Assembly (NCBI RefSeq): GCF_000412995.1 | Contig: NZ_KE332512.1 | Span: 1,185,847 to 1,249,846 of the forward strand | Source of the DNA: Treponema vincentii F0403 | GTDB taxonomy: Bacteria > Spirochaetota > Spirochaetia > Treponematales > Treponemataceae | DNA: 64,000 bases | Direction: 5' to 3' | Part shown: piece after piece, positions 59,681 through 64,000 of the stretch | Layout: every line of letters begins with the position of its first letter | Numbering within the stretch: position 1 is the stretch's first letter | Notes under the pieces: generated by a model | What the model was told of the DNA's origin: nothing | The model's input: the letters and a program-made list of their open reading frames with translations, nothing else | The model's database searches: none | Position numbers and translations under genes: made by a program

Positions 59681-61102
59681 TTAACCTTGTACCTCTGCAC
59701 TATAAATTATGCGTCCGTTTTCTTTAGATGTTTTAACCTGAATGCCGTCAGCCTTTAAAGAGGGTGAATCAATTGTCAAAATACCGCCTTTACTGTCATA
59801 TTTCATTGTCAACGGTATTCTTACACACTGATGTTCTTCTTCATATCCGCTTATAATTGCCGTATCTTTAATTTCTACATTTTTACCCTTTACAGTAAAT
59901 GTACTGCTGTAGCCTGCCATGACGGAAAGGTTTTGATATCTATACATACTTTCCGCATAAAAACTTTTTGAGGCTTTGGAAACATCCAAATGCAACAGGG
60001 GAATATCGGTATTATCTTTAGCTGTAATTACATCCTTCAGTTTATCTGCATCAGCTTTATTAGTACTATTCACTTTTTTTGTAATGTTATCTTCAATTTT
60101 CTTATCCGGTTCATCAGGAATAGGAGTTACATTTGCAAGCAATACTTCCGGAATGCCTTTCCCTGTAGCATAAAAATTTTCTTTCCAATTCGGATTTTTT
60201 TCATCTAAAATAAGTCCTGCGACATATCCTATTTCATAGCTTTCCTTGTCAGCAGCGATAAAAATCTGCTCTTTTCTTATGAACTTATCCGCTTCTTTTC
60301 TTATATCTTCTTGAGACAAATTCTTTCCGATAAACATTCCAAAATTTTCCGTATATCGTGCCGTTGCCTCAGCAATATCCGTAGCTCTAATTCTGTCAGC
60401 TTCACTTTTATATTCATCATTGTATTTGTCCATCCGGAATTTCGCCTTACCCAGATATTCATCTTGCCGGTCAGGTTTTTCAAATGCTTGTATTAACCTT
60501 GTATAGATCATTCTTCGAAGAATTCTCGGCTCTCTTTCTATCGGATATATTTGGCTTCTGCTTGACTCTGCCGAAGTTTGTACATCTTTTTGATAATAAA
60601 AATGAACCATTTCATGTGTTGCCGTTTTGTATAATTCATTGACGGAATCTTCGGCTTTCATAACAGCATCGTCTACACTCATAACGATGGACGGTTTTGC
60701 TTGGAATTGTATCTGATCATACCCTTCCGGATTTGGAGGAGTAATGTTTTCATATTCCTTCTTTCTTAGGCTTCTGTTTTCGTTGACGTTCAAAAGCTTC
60801 GCCTCTTTTACAACGCCTTTTTCATCAAGATAAAAAATTAAAAAGTTGTGATTCGTATAATCGTATCCGGGCCACACTTTATACATCGCAGGCCAATTTA
60901 CCGTTACTAATTCACTCAGTCGGTCAACATATATGTCAAAACTTATATCGTTCGAAATTTTGCTTGTAATTTCTTCATCTTTTGCACTTGTACCGGCATG
61001 CCCTTTTACAGGACTTCCTGCGCAAGCCGTTAAAAAAGCGCTGGCGACCATAGCAGCCGCGAGGGCTATACATACCGATTTAGTCTTCTTGAATTTTTTC
61101 AT
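59681..61102 (-). CDS. Lipoprotein with an HExxH motif
   Basis: A 473-residue lipoprotein: signal peptide ending in the lipobox LTAC (C27). Residue H163-EMVH-167 (KTATHEMVHFYYQK) gives an HExxH zinc motif within a helix, preceded by a segment ending SVNELYK; a possible third ligand lies in a downstream helix around TARYTENFGMFIGKN. The C-terminus (about 380-473) is a beta-rich domain. A surface or periplasmic metallopeptidase is plausible but no family was recognised. It is the first gene of a unit with the YeiH-type exporter. Confidence 0.65.
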   Translation of the reverse strand: MKKFKKTKSVCIALAAAMVASAFLTACAGSPVKGHAGTSAKDEEITSKISNDISFDIYVDRLSELVTVNWPAMYKVWPGYDYTNHNFLIFYLDEKGVVKEAKLLNVNENRSLRKKEYENITPPNPEGYDQIQFQAKPSIVMSVDDAVMKAEDSVNELYKTATHEMVHFYYQKDVQTSAESSRSQIYPIEREPRILRRMIYTRLIQAFEKPDRQDEYLGKAKFRMDKYNDEYKSEADRIRATDIAEATARYTENFGMFIGKNLSQEDIRKEADKFIRKEQIFIAADKESYEIGYVAGLILDEKNPNWKENFYATGKGIPEVLLANVTPIPDEPDKKIEDNITKKVNSTNKADADKLKDVITAKDNTDIPLLHLDVSKASKSFYAESMYRYQNLSVMAGYSSTFTVKGKNVEIKDTAIISGYEEEHQCVRIPLTMKYDSKGGILTIDSPSLKADGIQVKTSKENGRIIYSAEVQG

Positions 61103-61263
61103 TATTGTATTTCCTTATATAAATAGATTATCGCTATTGCGTACTCAGTGAAGAACTTCCTAAAATAGCATAGCAATATAAGTGCAGGGCAAATGTTTCT
61201 CTTCGCTGCTTTTATACCATACATTTGCATATTTTGCTACAGCTTGAGTTTTGCTTATCGCAT

Positions 61264-61584
61264 TTATGCTCTGCCACTCATTTGATTATTCTCATCGTTT
61301 CGGTTAACGGATAAGAGAATAGCTGAATTACTATATGGGGAGGATACCGCTGGGTGATTACTCGTCTTTGATTTTGATTGCATCATCGCAATCGTACTTT
61401 TTCCTTCTTTGTTTTTCTTTACCCGCTGTTTTCTCCAGCCTGCTAATGTTCCGTAGTTCACATTAAGCTGTTCACATGCCTTCTTGACTCCGATCTCGTC
61501 CGACAGCTTCAATGCCTCGATTTTAAAGTTCTCATCGTACCGTTTCATTGCCCTTCCTCCTCTCTTTTTCGGCAATTTTGGCAC
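61264..61584 (-). pseudogene. IS3-type OrfA transposase fragment
   Basis: The first 50 codons after the start match the HTH of IS3-family OrfA proteins (KRYDENFKIEALKLSDEIGV, KKACEQLNVNYGTLAGWRKQ). The leucine-zipper region and OrfB are absent; after about residue 60 the frame has no family similarity. It lies directly next to a truncated gene (61600), so its insertion may have caused that truncation. Confidence 0.65.
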
Positions 61585-61599
61585 TGTACTTTTATTGTA

Positions 61600-61935
61600 T
61601 CACTCCACATAGCTACCATTTTTATATTTCTCGGGACCTCTAAACGGTTTTTCAAAAGGAACATTCAGCAATGCTTCCCGCAAGAAGTCTCCACTGAAAT
61701 TTTCTCCAGTCACACGCCCAATATAATTCATAGCCCAATACGGCTTGTCTGCAATCCAAAGAGCTTCTTCGCCAGCAAATTTTTCCCCGCCAAGATATGT
61801 ATCGTAATACATAAAATTATTTTCACAATAGACCAAGTCATGTGATTTTTCTCTTGAAGAAGCCGTTTCAGCTCCTTTTCCTGCATACGTTTTCTGTTTA
61901 GCTTTTATCAAAAAATCAATTATTTTCTTGTCCAT
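61600..61935 (-). CDS. DUF5680-like protein, probably 3'-truncated
   Basis: A protein of 111 residues with the DUF5680 pattern: DFLIKAKQKTYAGKGAETAS, SHDLVYCENNFMYYDTYLGG, FAGEEALWIADKPYWAMNYI, GRV and PFRGPEKYKNGSY. The function is unknown. Family members continue beyond the PFRGPE segment, whereas here the gene stops at YVE, 16 bases before the IS3 fragment. Start is ATG 61935 after GGAAGGG; the in-frame ATG at 62037 is less likely. Confidence 0.65.
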   Translation of the reverse strand: MDKKIIDFLIKAKQKTYAGKGAETASSREKSHDLVYCENNFMYYDTYLGGEKFAGEEALWIADKPYWAMNYIGRVTGENFSGDFLREALLNVPFEKPFRGPEKYKNGSYVE

Positions 61936-62234
61936 CTTATCCCTTCCCCTTCCAGTGTCAGCAGCAAATTGATTAAAAAAAATACCTAAAGATACTAAAT
62001 CTTTGTTTGCATTGGTCATTAATTCAAAATTATTCATATTTTTAAATAAAATAACATTTGTGTAAATAATTCAAGTGATTGAAAATTCTTTTCAAAGTTA
62101 CAGTTTGCCGTGCCGTTAGACATTGTTTTCTGTTATAAACAACATTGTATTGATATATGGTAATTTTGGTGTAGAATTATCTATTCTAAAATCTGAATAC
62201 CTCATTATTTCTTGAGCAATATCATTACCAGTTT

Positions 62235-62906
62235 TCAGTTGGGGTATTTAGGCACTGTACTAATATTGACTATTCCATTTTCTTCTTTGCTGTTATGTTG
62301 TATCGGTGCTTCTACTATCGTCGCATCTATGATTGTTCCTTCTTTCCCTATCAGATTTTGTTTAGCCAGTTCTCTTCCAAATCTATCAAACAGCTTTTCC
62401 GATGCTTTCCCTTCTATCAATCTTTCCTTAAATAACCATATCGTTTTTGCATCAGGCACTTTATCTTTTATTCCTAATCCTAAAAATCTCATAAATGATA
62501 ATCGATCATTGATCTGATATTCTGGAGTACTCATCGCTTATATTCCTTAAAATTCAGCAGCTGAACAAAATATCAATTTTTTGAGGATGCTGAATTGGTA
62601 CGCGATAGCGTACATACAATGATCGACGTTTGCGGAACGCAAACTCGGCAGCGTTTTTAGACAATGCTATCTGCATTGTCTAAAATAAGCGCTGTACAGT
62701 CTTTGCAAAATGATGATCTTAAACATCATCACATAATCGTATGCTGGTCTTCCGCCCAAACCTTTCGCTTCTTTTTTCAATGCTTTCTTTAAAATCGGTC
62801 TAAACAGTTCCCAATTTATTTTTTTATTCAAAGTTTCAAGGTTGTCTCCGAGCTTGCTCAATATGTTTAGCCGCTCTTCTTCGTCAAATAATCCTCTTTC
62901 TTTCAT
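62235..62906 (-). pseudogene. IS5-family transposase interrupted by a hairpin element
   Basis: The N-terminal half (LNKKINWELFRPILKKALKK, GGRPAYDYVMMFKIIILQRL) and the following part (TPEYQINDRLSFMRFLGLGI, KDKVPDAKTIWLFKERLI, GTIIDATIVEAP) are adjacent in ordinary IS5 transposases. Here they are separated by about 150 bp of hairpin element (62541-62690) and are in different frames. The C-terminal catalytic part is missing after about residue 95 of the second piece. No active transposase. Confidence 0.8.
62541..62690 (-). repeat. Modular hairpin element, copy C
   Basis: Minus strand. Hairpins in order: TTTTAGACAATGC/GCATTGTCTAAAA, GTTTGCG-TTC-CGCAAAC, GTACGC-TATC-GCGTAC, and an outer stem AATTCAGC/GCTGAATT around a loop with AAAAATTGATATTTTG. 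The same order and linkers occur in copies A and B. It splits the IS5 transposase gene. Confidence 0.75.
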
Positions 62907-62961
62907 TCTTTTACTTTAGCATTTTTTTACTTCTTTTTTAAGGGGTTTTTAGAGGTGCCCT

Positions 62962-63110
62962 AAGGTATAACTTCGGCAACCAAATAGGGCTGCCTCGTTA
63001 ACCGGTGAGTTTGCTGCTCGGCAAACATCGCTTATTAACGTGTGCGCTAATCGCGCACGAATGCAACAGTTTCCAAAGTTCAAACTTTGTTCAACTGTTG
63101 CATTTTAAGG
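62962..63110 (+). repeat. Modular hairpin element, copy A (tandem)
   Basis: 149 bp. Hairpins: GGCAACC/GGCTGCC, GTTTGC/GCAAAC, GTGCGC-TAATC-GCGCAC, and AATGCAACAGTT/AACTGTTGCATT. It is followed directly by copy B in the same orientation. Confidence 0.75.
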
Positions 63111-63259
63111 AAGGTATAACTTCGGCAACCAAATAAGGTTGCCTCGTTAACCGTCGAGTTTGCCGTTCGGCAAACGTCGCTCATTGACGTGTGCGCTACC
63201 GCGCACGAATTCGCCCGCCTCCAAAATTGATATTTTGTTCGGCTTTCGAATTTATAGGA
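63111..63259 (+). repeat. Modular hairpin element, copy B (tandem)
   Basis: 149 bp, period equal to copy A. Hairpins: GGCAACC/GGTTGCC, GTTTGCC-GTTC-GGCAAAC, GTGCGC-TACC-GCGCAC, and AATTCG/CGAATT. Stem bases differ from A and C while pairing is kept. Confidence 0.75.
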
Positions 63260-63344
63260 ACATTAAAAATGGATCAAGATGTTATCGCTTCAAATAGACA
63301 GCTCTGCGTCATCTTTAAACAACTAATTTTTTCTTTCCCCGCAA

Positions 63345-64000
63345 TCAACACACCTCGTACTGTGCCTTCCACAACTGCGCATAGTACCCGTCTTGCTCTA
63401 ACAGCTCCCCGTGCTTTCCCTTTTCAACAAGCATCCCTTTTTTGAATACAAGAATTTGATCCGCATGCTGAATAGTTTTTAAATGATGTGCAATAACAAG
63501 CACTGTTCTGTTTTTTGCAAGCTCTGTAACAGCCTCCTGAATCAGCGCCTCGTTTACCGGATCAACATTGCTGGTCATCTCATCCAAAATCAAAATCGGC
63601 GCATCTTTCAAAAAAGCCCGTGCAATAGAAATCCGCTGCCGCTGTCCGCCCGATAGCAGCGCACCGTTTTCTCCGATATGCGTTTCGTACCCGCCCGGCA
63701 AGCTCATAATAAAATCGTGTATCCGCGCTTTTTTGCAAGCTCCGATAATAGCTTCTTTCGAGGCGCCTTTTTTACCGACGCGGATATTTTCTTCAATGCT
63801 CGTATCAAAGAGCTGCACATTCTGCATCACAATGCTAATGCGGTTCAAAAGTTCATCATACGGAATGTCCCGTATATCCGTGCCGCCCACCGTGATGCTG
63901 CCGCCGTGAACTTCGTAAAACCGAAGCAGCAAGTGAGTAATAGTTGTTTTTCCGCTTCCCGATTCTCCTACCAGCGCAGTCATCGTTTTTTCTCCAATCG
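63345..64000 (-). CDS. ABC transporter ATPase domain, 5' part outside the window
   Basis: The frame is open to the right edge, so only the ATPase domain (about 218 residues) is visible. Walker A is GESGSGKTT, the signature is LSGGQRQRISIARA, Walker B is PILILDEMTSNVDPVNE and the H-loop AHHLKT. The sequence is most like the second-partner half-transporters at 20727 and 45069 (ending YYAQLWKAQYEVC). It is presumably a fused permease/ATPase that begins beyond 64000. It ends just beyond the tandem hairpin elements. Confidence 0.88.
   Translation of the reverse strand, partial: IGEKTMTALVGESGSGKTTITHLLLRFYEVHGGSITVGGTDIRDIPYDELLNRISIVMQNVQLFDTSIEENIRVGKKGASKEAIIGACKKARIHDFIMSLPGGYETHIGENGALLSGGQRQRISIARAFLKDAPILILDEMTSNVDPVNEALIQEAVTELAKNRTVLVIAHHLKTIQHADQILVFKKGMLVEKGKHGELLEQDGYYAQLWKAQYEVC

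Noticed and set aside
1-64000. CRISPR array
   Set aside because: I looked for regularly spaced direct repeats near the CARF-like gene and across the window; the only tandem repeats are the two 149-bp hairpin elements, which have no spacer pattern.
1-64000. tRNA or rRNA genes
   Set aside because: No cloverleaf with a conserved TTCRA loop and CCA-type acceptor, and no rRNA-like stretch, was recognised on either strand.

Overview
The window looks like a chromosomal segment of a host-associated Treponema. This rests on gene content and gene style (bactofilin, a paired RND exporter and LolA-like protein, many treponemal ABC/ECF cassettes, moderate GC with AT-rich accessory islands); no rRNA or tRNA is present to settle the species. 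The left part (about 1-11 kb) is housekeeping: the end of a molybdenum hydroxylase operon, mtaB, a TPR protein and bactofilin, L-lactate dehydrogenase, a LolA-like protein with an MMPL/RND exporter, and two surface or lipoprotein genes. From about 11 kb the sequence becomes a mosaic of small regulators, toxin-antitoxin pairs, Fic proteins, defence genes and decaying transporters.

Region by region: 11-13.5 kb holds a broken MATE gene, an EamA transporter, a divergent HxlR/oxidoreductase pair and a recombinase remnant. 13.6-18.1 kb has a Phd/PIN pair, a Fic-like protein and a UvrA-like ATPase. 18.2-24.2 kb is a TetR-controlled ABC/ECF uptake cassette, interrupted by an AbrB/PIN pair and cut off in ecfT. 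24.2-36.9 kb is a composite restriction locus: a dismembered type I system (hsdM, truncated hsdS, internally deleted hsdR) carrying Bro-N-Fic and XRE/ImmA/PIN modules. A separate three-gene plus-strand module (split Eco57I-like methylase, GIY-YIG-like/helicase, and an unknown protein) sits inside it. 37.2-39 kb is an AbrB-type regulator with an ABC-2 exporter. 39-46.8 kb has orphan defence-like genes (YaaC-like, vWA fragment, HEPN-like) among decayed ECF/ABC genes.

The most interesting part is 46.8-53.8 kb. Five tightly packed plus-strand genes encode a CARF/TM1812-like sensor, a sigma-like HTH protein, a RavA-like MoxR AAA+ ATPase with added N- and C-terminal domains, a small HEPN-like protein, and a vWA protein that carries a second, paralogous HEPN-like domain. 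The operon is bounded by a 49-bp near-perfect direct repeat that reproduces the 3' end of the upstream ABC gene, as if it were an inserted island. No CRISPR array or cas effector gene is visible. My inference is a CARF-sensing, AAA+/vWA-gated HEPN RNase system, not one I can name.

The right end (54-64 kb) has an AraC regulator, a TOTE-type primase/helicase/PLD protein, a YeiH-type exporter, a lipoprotein with an HExxH motif, IS remnants and the start of another ABC gene. A second discovery is a family of about 150-bp elements built of consecutive hairpins. Their stems covary between copies, and copies have landed inside an IS transposase and an ABC gene.
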